Part shown: piece by piece, positions 40,777-47,895 of the stretch | Layout of the letters: each line of letters opens with the position of its first letter | How positions within the stretch are numbered: the stretch's first letter is position 1 | Source of the DNA: a virus | Length of the DNA stretch: 47,895 bases | Strand: one strand, 5' to 3' | IMG/VR virus record: IMGVR_UViG_3300044655_000269 | Location: 1 to 47,895 of that record | Position numbers and translations under genes: made by a program | Notes under the pieces: generated by a model | Told to the model about the DNA's origin: nothing | Database searches by the model: none | The model's input: the letters and a program-made list of their open reading frames with translations, nothing else

Positions 40777-42213
40777 ATGTCAAATACCATCATTCAAATC
40801 AAGCGTTCTAGTACCACCGGAACGCCACCTGGCGGTTCGCTCCAGCAAGCGGAATTAGCCTATTCATATCAGTCTGGCAAACTTTTCATTGGTTCTGCTA
40901 ATGGTCTGGACGTTATCACGATTGGTGGTAAGTATTTCCTAGATCAGTCTAATGCAGCCTTTGATGTAATCAACTCTGCTTATGGTGTAGTCAATGCTGC
41001 CTACACTATGGCAAACATGAATTACACCACAACTAATGCGGCATATGCAGTTCTTAACGCTGCTTATACAAGTTCTAATGCCAACTATGTTGTTTCTAAC
41101 GCTTCGTTCGATAAGTTAAACTCTGCATTTACAGTTCTCAATGCAGCCTATACTTCCGCAAATGCTAACTACGTTGTAACTAACGCCGCATACACCTCCT
41201 CTAATGCTGGCTATACGGTTGCTAACGCTGCATTTGATCTAGCTAATACCAAGTTCGCATCTGCTGGTGGTACAATCACTGGTAATGTTAATATCGTCGG
41301 CGACCTTACACTTTCTGGCAACACTTTCGTAGTAGATGCAGAAGTTCTAAGAGTTTCTGATTCGATGATCTACTTGGCAGGTAACAACTATACGACCGAT
41401 ATTGTTGATATTGGTTTTGTTGCCAACTATAATAACGGTTCAGCCAATCTACATACCGGTCTTTATCGTGAGCATTCTACTAAAGAATACTATCTATTCC
41501 AAGGCTATAACCAAGAACCTGATAACAATCATATCGATCCTACGGCCAACGGCTTCCAGCTAGCCGTTCTTAATGCCGATATCATCACTGGCAATCTAAG
41601 ACTTAACGGCGCTAACGCATACGTTTGGATCAAGACAAACTTCGATACCACAAACGCTGCCTATACAATGGCAAACATGAACTATACGGTAACTAATGCC
41701 GCATATGTAATGGCCAATCAGAACTATCTTACAACTAATGCCGCATATGATGTAGTTAATGCTGCCTATACAATGGCAAATATGAACTACACAGTTACAA
41801 ATGCTGCATATACATCATCAAACGCTGCATACGTTGTCGTTAATGCAGCTTATACATCAATCAATGCTGGTTACACTGTAGCCAACGCAGCATTCAATAC
41901 AGCTAACGTTGCTGATCAACATGCTGCTAACGCTTCTTACATGAACACTGGTACTGTTCCAGAGGCTCTAGTTGTTGGTAACTACCGCAATATCACTGGT
42001 CTAGGTAACGTAACAATCGGCACATGGACTGCTAATACAATCGGCGTGCCATGGGGTGGTACTGGTAACACAACCTTCACGACCAATGGTGTCCTATTCG
42101 GTAATGCAACTGGTCCTCTACAGGTTACTGGTGCTGGTACAGAAGGACAAGTGCTACAAGCCAGCGCATCAGGCGTACCATTCTTTGGTATCCTAGACGG
42201 AGGCGGTTTCTAA
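40777..42213 (+). CDS. Heptad-repeat tail fibre protein
   Basis: A 478-residue fibre. The N-terminal domain (NTIIQIKRSSTTGTPPGGSLQQAELAYSYQSGKLFIG) is the common head of the NxxIQIKRS..L..GELAY type. Next are about 13 heptads of NAAYTxA type (residues 60-160), a domain of about 100 residues with VLRVSDSMIYLAGNNYTTDIVDIGFVANYN (also present in the 1048-residue fibre), about 14 further heptads, and a C-terminal NVTIGTWTANTIGVPWGGTGNTTFTTNGVLFGN domain ending in LDGGGF, a tip or trimerisation domain seen in other phage fibres. Confidence 0.88.
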   Translation: MSNTIIQIKRSSTTGTPPGGSLQQAELAYSYQSGKLFIGSANGLDVITIGGKYFLDQSNAAFDVINSAYGVVNAAYTMANMNYTTTNAAYAVLNAAYTSSNANYVVSNASFDKLNSAFTVLNAAYTSANANYVVTNAAYTSSNAGYTVANAAFDLANTKFASAGGTITGNVNIVGDLTLSGNTFVVDAEVLRVSDSMIYLAGNNYTTDIVDIGFVANYNNGSANLHTGLYREHSTKEYYLFQGYNQEPDNNHIDPTANGFQLAVLNADIITGNLRLNGANAYVWIKTNFDTTNAAYTMANMNYTVTNAAYVMANQNYLTTNAAYDVVNAAYTMANMNYTVTNAAYTSSNAAYVVVNAAYTSINAGYTVANAAFNTANVADQHAANASYMNTGTVPEALVVGNYRNITGLGNVTIGTWTANTIGVPWGGTGNTTFTTNGVLFGNATGPLQVTGAGTEGQVLQASASGVPFFGILDGGGF

Positions 42214-42238
42214 TTCTCATATAAGTGGAGTCTAAACT

Positions 42239-42868
42239 ATGAGTGATCCAAACAAGTATATAAATTATTACGTTGAAAATTCCATGACTATGGTGCATGA
42301 ATACATCAACACTTTGCTACAAACAAAGACACAGTTGAGAGTATTGGAAGATCAAGTAAAGGAGAAGGATACCGCTATTGCTTCGTTACAGAATGAACTA
42401 AACACACACTTGAGCAATAAGCAAGAAGTTGACCGTGCGATGGCTAATGCCACAAACTGGGAAAACTCTTTCAATGATATGAAGAACAAGGTATCTCATA
42501 TGGATACTTTGAATCATCAAATCGGTGAAGCCAAGAAGATGTTAGTTGAGAAGAATGCCGAACTTACTAAAGCACTAGGCATTATTGATGATCTAAAGAA
42601 GCAGGCAGCCGAAAAGGATGGTCAGATCAAAGAACTAAAGAAGCTGGTACCATCTGTTCCTTCACCTAAAAAAGCTGTAATAAATAAGAAGAAATCTACA
42701 ACTGTAGGTGAGGAAGCGGTTAAAGAAATAAAGACTCCTGTTGCGCCATATGTGACAGGTGTTGTAGGAACTAAAGTTCCATATGAGCCTCCTAAGAAGG
42801 CTAATAATGAGGTCGCTTTAAAAGTTGTTAATGTAGTAGAGCCGGAAAACGAGACTGACGACTTTTAA
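42239..42868 (+). CDS. Coiled-coil protein in fibre locus
   Basis: A 209-residue protein with GTGGAG 12 bases before the ATG. Residues about 20-135 are a long coiled coil (KTQLRVLEDQVKEKDTAIASLQNELNTHL and AKKMLVEKNAELTKALGIIDDLKKQAAEKDGQIKELKKL). A Pro/Lys/Val-rich unstructured tail (SPKKAVINKKKS) ends in ETDDF. There is no enzyme motif. Related-looking proteins occur between fibre genes in T4-like phages of marine bacteria; a trimeric hinge or fibre assembly chaperone is possible. Its stop overlaps the next ATG (TAATG). Confidence 0.75.
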   Translation: MSDPNKYINYYVENSMTMVHEYINTLLQTKTQLRVLEDQVKEKDTAIASLQNELNTHLSNKQEVDRAMANATNWENSFNDMKNKVSHMDTLNHQIGEAKKMLVEKNAELTKALGIIDDLKKQAAEKDGQIKELKKLVPSVPSPKKAVINKKKSTTVGEEAVKEIKTPVAPYVTGVVGTKVPYEPPKKANNEVALKVVNVVEPENETDDF

Positions 42869-43791
42869 TGGCCAACACAACTATTAGACTAAAGAAATCT
42901 TCGGTATCTGCACATCTTCCTACTGCAACCCAGTTGGAACATGGTGAAATTGCGCTTAACTATGCCGATGGTAAAATCTTCTATAAAGATCCATCTAATA
43001 ACATTCAGCAGATTTCTGGTAGTGCTAATACATTCTATACCGTTAATGCCAACGGCACTCTCTTAGTATCAACATCACCAACTGATATTCTTACCATCAA
43101 TCCTGGTAACAATATTGAGATCACTGGTAACTTCCTTACTGATACTCTAACGATTGGCGCAAACCTAAAGTTTGTATATGATGTAGCCAATGCTGCATTT
43201 GATTCAGCCAATAACGTAGCACCTCAGGTAGCACCAAGTTATAATACTGCCAATGCTGCCTTTACGGTAGCTAATGCGGCATTTGATAAGGCAAATCTAG
43301 CAGCATCCGCAGCAACTATCAATGTTGGTCCTACTCCTCCAGTCGGTTCAGCCGGCGCTCTTTGGTGGGACACAGTTGGTGGCCGTCTATACATCTACTA
43401 TACTGACGCTGATTCAAGTCAGTGGGTTGAAACATCACCATCAGGTGGTACAGTTGATTATGTCGCTCTTGCTGATGTTCTAACAGGCAATGCTAACACT
43501 GGTACTGCCACAGTTTCATATGTCATAGATAGCTTCTCTGCTAATACATATAGAACAGCAAAGTATATCATTCAAGGTGTAAGTTCCTCAAACGTTCATT
43601 CTACAGAAGTTCTACTTACACATAACGGAGCAAATGTTTTCTTAACCGAATACGGAACGATCTTTACAGGCAATTCCGAACTATATACTGTTAGTGCCAA
43701 TCTTTATTCATCCAACGTGAACTTGATTATTAACTCAGCCAATGCTAACACTGTAGTGGACTTCTATAGGTTTAAATTAGCGGCTAGATAA
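42868..43791 (+). CDS. Fibre protein with common fibre N-terminal domain
   Basis: A 307-residue fibre. The head (TTIRLKKSSVSAHLPTATQLEHGEIALNYADGKIFYKDPSNNI) is the standard KRS/KKS..GELALN fibre head. A short heptad stretch follows (DVANAAFDSANNVAPQVAPSYNTANAAFTVANAAFDKAN), then a GPTPPVGSAGALWWDTVGGRLYIYYTDADSSQWVE segment, a small domain common in phage tail proteins. The C-terminal 100 residues (VSYVIDSFSANTYRTAKYIIQGVSSSNVHSTEVLLTHNGANV) are a beta tip domain frequent in cyanophage-type fibres. Confidence 0.87.
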   Translation: MANTTIRLKKSSVSAHLPTATQLEHGEIALNYADGKIFYKDPSNNIQQISGSANTFYTVNANGTLLVSTSPTDILTINPGNNIEITGNFLTDTLTIGANLKFVYDVANAAFDSANNVAPQVAPSYNTANAAFTVANAAFDKANLAASAATINVGPTPPVGSAGALWWDTVGGRLYIYYTDADSSQWVETSPSGGTVDYVALADVLTGNANTGTATVSYVIDSFSANTYRTAKYIIQGVSSSNVHSTEVLLTHNGANVFLTEYGTIFTGNSELYTVSANLYSSNVNLIINSANANTVVDFYRFKLAAR

Positions 43792-43818
43792 CATCATCCT
43801 AAGGGAAAGGGAACTTGG

Positions 43819-46800
43819 GTGTCAGACAATAAAGAATTTAGAGTCCGTCATGGACTCGTTGTTGGTAACAATGTGTTGGTCGCTAATGTTACCTCTAATA
43901 CAGCCTATGTCAATGATCTAGTAGCCGCTGCTAACGTCAGTGCCACTTACTTTGTAGGTAATGGTGCGGCTCTTACTGGCATCGTCACTGACTTTTCTCC
44001 CGCTTTCAATAAGGCAAATGCTGCCTATACAAACTCAAACGGCGCATTTGGTGTAGCCAATTCGGCTCATGATACGGCTAACAATGTTGTATTTGCTTTT
44101 AATACGGCCAACGCAGCGTATGTGATAGGTAACTCTGCCTACAACTTTGCCAACAGCGTCAATACATTTGTTTATGGTGTGGCAGACAATGCAGCGGCGG
44201 CCTTTGCTGCCGCCAATAACGTAGCACCTCAGGTAACTCCTGCTTTCAATACTGCTAATACGGCATATACAACCGCTAATGCCGGTTATAGTCTTACCAA
44301 CACCACTTATACTGCGGTCAATAGTGCATTTGGTGTTATTAATTCATCCTTTAGTTTATCAAATACTACTGCTAATAACCTTGCTAATACTGCTGTTGCT
44401 GCTAACAATTACTCTGGTGCAATGGCTAACTCTGTCAATTCCTATGCAGAGTCAGTTGGTGTAAATGCTAATACATATGCATCTTCCGTGGCAATTTCTG
44501 CAAATGCATATTCTGATACTCTATTAGTAACTGCTAGAGCATATACCAATACCTCCACTACAGCAGCCAATAACTATGCTGGTGTTATGGCTAACTCTGC
44601 CAATACATATGCTGATGGTACATATATCAAACTAACCGCAGCGTCACAAACAATCACTGGCAATCTTTCAATCACCGGTAATCTAACTTTACTTGGTGGT
44701 TCTACAATTATTTCATCAAACAACCTGTCAGTTGGTGATTCCCTAATCTATCTTGCTGCTAACAACTATTCTGGCACAGACTTTTTAGATATTGGTTTCA
44801 TTGCTAACTACGGCAATACCACTGGTGCTAATGTTCATACTGGTCTTGTTCGTGATGCTACCGATAAGCAATACTATCTATTCAATGGTTATGATCAAGA
44901 ACCAGCCAACAATACATTTGTTCCTGGTGGTAACAATATGGTCAATGCCGTATTGGTTGCAGATATCAATACTAGTAACTTGACACTAGGTGGTGCTAAT
45001 GCTATTGTATGGATCAAGTCATCTTATGACAATTCTAATGGTGCTTTTGATAAGGTAAATTCTGTAGCAACATCGGCCAACAATTATGCTGGTGCTATGG
45101 CTAACTCCGGTAATGCCTGGACACAGACCATTGTAGATGCCAACTTGGTAACGGCAAGAGCATATACCAATACCTCCACTACAGCCGCAAATAATTATGC
45201 TGGTGCTATGGCTAATAGTGCAAATGCCTATGCCGCAGCGACTTACTCGACCATCACACAATTAGGTCAGAACTGGGTTGTTACTAACGCAGCATTTACC
45301 AGAGGCAACACATCTGCACAGTTGGCATTCTTTAGAGTTGCTGCTGGTGGTACAAATTTGGATGCAGTATCAAACGCTGATACATTAACAATTTCATCAT
45401 CAAACAACATTGTATTGATTCCTAATGCAACAAACGATTCGATACAAATCACACAATCACCATCTGGTGTTACAGCAACCACATATGGTGGTGCTTCTGC
45501 AATACCTGTCATTACAATTGATGCCTTTGGTCGTGTTACTGCCGCAGCAAACCAAGCGGTTACAAGCGGCGGCGTTACATCCGTTGCTACAGGTGTCGGT
45601 CTTACAGGTGGTACTATTACCACAACCGGTACAGTTTCTCTTGCTACATATTCAACTGCTACTAACGTTGCTGTATCGGGTGGTATATCTTCTATTACAG
45701 TTGATGAATATGGTCGTGTTCGTGCTGTTTCAGGTTCAGCAGGTTATGGTACAGGAACAGTCACGGGCGTTTCTGGTACAACTGGCCGTATTACAAGTTC
45801 TGGTGGTACTGCTCCAACAATTGACTTGGCAACCGCTGGTGCTGGTGCAGCAACTTATTCAACCGGCATTTCTGCTATTACTGTAGATGCCTATGGTCGT
45901 GTAACGTCTGTTACTGGCTCTGCTGGTTATGTTACTTCATCTGGTGTAACCTCAGTTTCAGGAACAGGTACAGTATCTGGACTAACATTATCCGGAACTG
46001 TCACATCAACAGGTAGCTTGACATTAGGTGGCACTTTAAGTGCTTCTATTATTGATAATATGACAGACGAACATCGTCTATTCAATAACATGGGCGACAT
46101 TCATTCTACAAGAACCTCATTTGATGCTACAAATCCTTCTTATAACTTTGGATGGAGATTTATTCAAGGATCAGGTAATGGTCCTGGTGTTAATAGTGCC
46201 TCTCAATATTATTCTGAATATATCGGATTAGGCAATGATTATGTTGCAACAGGTGCTGGTTCATATGGTATGCAAATAGCATATCCAAGAAACGTTACTA
46301 CACCATACATTGCTATTAGATATAATGAAAATAATACTCTCGGCGCTTGGCAAAAAATTTCTGCTGGTTTTGCTGATACCGTAGGTTCTATTACCTCAGG
46401 ACAAGTAACAACGGCGCTTGGTTATACACCATATAACTCTACCAATCCTAGTGGTTATATCACATCTTCCGGTTCAATTTCTGGCTCTGCCGCAACATTC
46501 ACTAGCACGACACAAAATTCACGATTTAATTCAATTGGTGTTAATACTGTTGCGTCAGGTACTGCTGGCGAAATTAGAGCAACAAACGAAATCACCGCCT
46601 ACTTCTCTGATAAACGTCTAAAGACCGTTATTTCACCAATTGAATCACCACTAGAAAAATTGATGCAATTATCTGGTGTTATATATAAAAATAACGACCT
46701 TGCAAAAAGTTTTGGATATGATGACGACAAAGAACATGTTGGTGTTCTTGCACAAGATGTTGAGGAAGTTCTTCCACAAATTGTCAAAAGAGCACCATTT

Positions 46801-46965
46801 GATACTGGGTATGTAGATGGTAAAGAAGTATCTAAGTCTGGTGAAGATTATAAGACCGTTCAATATGACAAACTAGTACCGCTTCTAATAGAAGCAATCA
46901 AAGAACAACAAAAACAGATCGAATTTTTATCTGATAAGGTAAATAGTCTAGAAGGGAAACAATAA
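43819..46965 (+). CDS. Long tail fibre with S74 self-cleaving chaperone domain
   Basis: A 1048-residue fibre from GTG 43819 (AAGGGAAAGGGAA upstream). Order: an EFRVRHGLVVGNNVLVAN head, heptads (about 50-260), a fold domain at about 295-400 shared with the 478-residue fibre, more heptads, then three GRV-type beta repeats (ISAITVDAYGRVTSVTGSAGY). A pyocin-like knob near 750-850 (DIHSTRTSFDATN) follows. The C-terminal 119 residues are a Peptidase_S74 intramolecular chaperone: SDKRLK at residues 930-935, VGVLAQDVEEVLPQIV, VQYDKLVPLLIEAIKEQQKQI. In this family the domain guides trimer folding and then cuts itself off before the Ser, leaving about 929 residues. Confidence 0.92.
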   Translation: MSDNKEFRVRHGLVVGNNVLVANVTSNTAYVNDLVAAANVSATYFVGNGAALTGIVTDFSPAFNKANAAYTNSNGAFGVANSAHDTANNVVFAFNTANAAYVIGNSAYNFANSVNTFVYGVADNAAAAFAAANNVAPQVTPAFNTANTAYTTANAGYSLTNTTYTAVNSAFGVINSSFSLSNTTANNLANTAVAANNYSGAMANSVNSYAESVGVNANTYASSVAISANAYSDTLLVTARAYTNTSTTAANNYAGVMANSANTYADGTYIKLTAASQTITGNLSITGNLTLLGGSTIISSNNLSVGDSLIYLAANNYSGTDFLDIGFIANYGNTTGANVHTGLVRDATDKQYYLFNGYDQEPANNTFVPGGNNMVNAVLVADINTSNLTLGGANAIVWIKSSYDNSNGAFDKVNSVATSANNYAGAMANSGNAWTQTIVDANLVTARAYTNTSTTAANNYAGAMANSANAYAAATYSTITQLGQNWVVTNAAFTRGNTSAQLAFFRVAAGGTNLDAVSNADTLTISSSNNIVLIPNATNDSIQITQSPSGVTATTYGGASAIPVITIDAFGRVTAAANQAVTSGGVTSVATGVGLTGGTITTTGTVSLATYSTATNVAVSGGISSITVDEYGRVRAVSGSAGYGTGTVTGVSGTTGRITSSGGTAPTIDLATAGAGAATYSTGISAITVDAYGRVTSVTGSAGYVTSSGVTSVSGTGTVSGLTLSGTVTSTGSLTLGGTLSASIIDNMTDEHRLFNNMGDIHSTRTSFDATNPSYNFGWRFIQGSGNGPGVNSASQYYSEYIGLGNDYVATGAGSYGMQIAYPRNVTTPYIAIRYNENNTLGAWQKISAGFADTVGSITSGQVTTALGYTPYNSTNPSGYITSSGSISGSAATFTSTTQNSRFNSIGVNTVASGTAGEIRATNEITAYFSDKRLKTVISPIESPLEKLMQLSGVIYKNNDLAKSFGYDDDKEHVGVLAQDVEEVLPQIVKRAPFDTGYVDGKEVSKSGEDYKTVQYDKLVPLLIEAIKEQQKQIEFLSDKVNSLEGKQ
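44536..45185 (+). repeat. Intragenic direct repeat in the S74 fibre
   Basis: A 29-base stretch at 44536-44564 is repeated exactly at 45157-45185, and similarity continues for another 45 bases (encoding the NNYAGxMANS region). It lies within heptad-coding parts flanking the shared fold domain and could mediate deletion or exchange of the intervening domain by recombination. Confidence 0.8.
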
Positions 46966-47895
46966 TGCCTCTTCCAAGTAGCGGAGCAATCAATTTTGCT
47001 GCGATTAACACCGAATTAGGGGCAGCAACTAATACAACAAGAGCATTAGGTTCTGCCGCAGTAAGAGGTTTGTATGGGGTTGCTTCTGGTGCTATTCGAC
47101 TAGCAGCCGATGGTTATGGTAAATCAAATTTTTGGAAAGGTTCTTTAACTAAAGGATTCACCATGGGCGGCCGAGTGTCTCCGCCGTCGGTGTCCAACTC
47201 ATCTACAGCCGAAAAATATACATACTCTACTCAAACCGGAGCGGTTACGCCTGCTGCTTCTCTTAGCGTCGCAATAGGACTGTCCAGTGGAATGGGAAAT
47301 ACAGAAAAAGGATTTACTGGTGGCGGGGAAGTACCCGGCACTCCTGTTGTAGCCACATCACATAAGACAACATTTTCATCCGAAACCACGGCTGCTGCTC
47401 CCGGTTTAAACGTAAGCCCTGCTAGAAGAGGTATTCTGTCCGCCGGAAACAGCACTAAAGGATTTTTTACTGGTGGCGGCACGACACCTGCGACTCCCGT
47501 TAGTGAAAGAGTAACTTACTCTACAGAAACAAAGGCTGCCGTTCCTACTGCAAATATGATATTTGCACGATATGAAGGCGTTGGTGTAGGAAACGATACT
47601 AAAGGATTTTATACTGGTGGAAGAAACCCAGGTACTGTTTCGACTGCTGCTACGGAGAGAAACACTTTTGCTACAGAAACAAATGCTTCTGTTCCTGGCG
47701 CAAATTTATCTGTGGCTAGATTAGGTCTTGCGGGCTTTGGTAACCCTGCTTCAGCATACTTCGCCGCTGGGCTCACTGCTCCCGCAACATATCGCTCTAC
47801 AGTAGACAAAACAAGTTTTTCAACCGAAACAACCGCTGCGACGCCACTATCTGTTACCGCTAAACTACATGTTAGTTATTTAGGAGATGGCACTA
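46965..47895 (+). CDS. Kelch-like repeat receptor-binding fibre protein (partial, runs off window)
   Basis: Starts at the TAATG overlap with the S74 fibre; 310 codons are present and no stop is reached. The N-terminus PLPSSGAINFAAINTELG, then AAVRGLYGVASGAIRLAADGYGKS, is a phage fibre/tail-knob entry domain. Five degenerate repeats of about 48 residues follow, of the form TKGFxTGGxxxxTxVxxxxERxTYSTETxAAxPxANxxxARxxGxGxGN, resembling kelch/beta-propeller blades with the GG pair in each. Codons such as CCG, CCC, GGG, TCC and GTG are more frequent than in the neighbouring fibres, suggesting a separate origin. Most probably the variable receptor-binding tip. Its GG-containing repeats produce long antisense frames that are not genes. 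Confidence 0.8.
   Translation, partial: MPLPSSGAINFAAINTELGAATNTTRALGSAAVRGLYGVASGAIRLAADGYGKSNFWKGSLTKGFTMGGRVSPPSVSNSSTAEKYTYSTQTGAVTPAASLSVAIGLSSGMGNTEKGFTGGGEVPGTPVVATSHKTTFSSETTAAAPGLNVSPARRGILSAGNSTKGFFTGGGTTPATPVSERVTYSTETKAAVPTANMIFARYEGVGVGNDTKGFYTGGRNPGTVSTAATERNTFATETNASVPGANLSVARLGLAGFGNPASAYFAAGLTAPATYRSTVDKTSFSTETTAATPLSVTAKLHVSYLGDGT

Noticed and set aside
47231-47809. Two minus-strand ORFs at the right end
   Set aside because: Both are antisense to the kelch-like repeat gene, whose start overlaps the preceding stop and whose periodic repeats are clearly coding.

Overview
The window is a contiguous piece of a large T4-superfamily myovirus genome. It holds recognisable versions of T4 gp33, gp59, gp32, gp26, gp48, gp54, gp4, gp53, gp25, gp6 and gp8, together with fibre genes of the kind seen in T4-like phages of marine and soil bacteria: a DUF4815 giant protein, fibres built on an aromatic/Asn heptad, and an S74 self-cleaving fibre. 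A permuted (two-piece) tmRNA gene with the tag ANDNNAYEAFALAA points to an alphaproteobacterial host, because permuted ssrA genes and tags of this type are characteristic of that class. A rhizobial T4-like phage is a reasonable guess, but it is an inference and not something the sequence proves.

Layout. (1) Positions 1-4.9 kb: a small-gene region with a PhoH-like ATPase, a virion protein, a basic protein with a T4-like capsid-targeting N-terminus, a RecB-family nuclease, and a run of small genes that includes a lipoprotein and a secreted protein. (2) 4.9-6.8 kb: an adenylate-forming (ANL superfamily) enzyme, then the permuted tmRNA behind a promoter that combines sigma70 and phage-late elements. 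(3) 6.8-10.5 kb: two small membrane proteins, then late coactivator gp33, a nucleotidyltransferase-fold protein, helicase loader gp59, three small genes, and ssDNA-binding gp32 behind a consensus sigma70 promoter. A strong terminator closes this block. (4) 10.5-15.85 kb, minus strand: a baseplate hub/tube-cap operon (gp48, gp54, gp26, gp51-like and a 961-residue multi-hydrolase tail protein). (5) 15.9-28.4 kb, plus strand: gp4, an unknown protein, gp53, a gp27-like hub, a gp5-like OB protein, a gp5-like beta-helix spike, gp25, gp6, a gp7-position wedge protein with a lectin-like C-terminus, and gp8. (6) 28.4 kb to the end: a 2155-residue DUF4815 protein and a fibre/adhesin locus with a hexapeptide beta-helix protein, four heptad-repeat fibres, a glycine/histidine-rich collagen-like adhesin, a 2-oxoglutarate/Fe(II) oxygenase, fibre-associated small proteins, an S74 fibre, and a kelch-like repeat protein cut by the window end.

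How it fits together. Consensus TTGACA/TATAAT promoters with 17-base spacers sit before the small-gene block, the tmRNA and gp32, as expected for host-polymerase (early/middle) transcription. T4-type TATAAATA motifs sit before the tmRNA, a 31-residue membrane peptide and gp8, and looser versions before gp25 and the divergent hub operon. The gp33 homologue would serve these late promoters. The central spike functions that T4 fuses into one gp5 chain appear to be split over three genes here, with murein hydrolysis moved into the 961-residue protein of the minus-strand hub operon. Genes are tightly packed, many with ATGA or TAATG overlaps, and no protein-free stretch exceeds 300 bases except the tmRNA locus.
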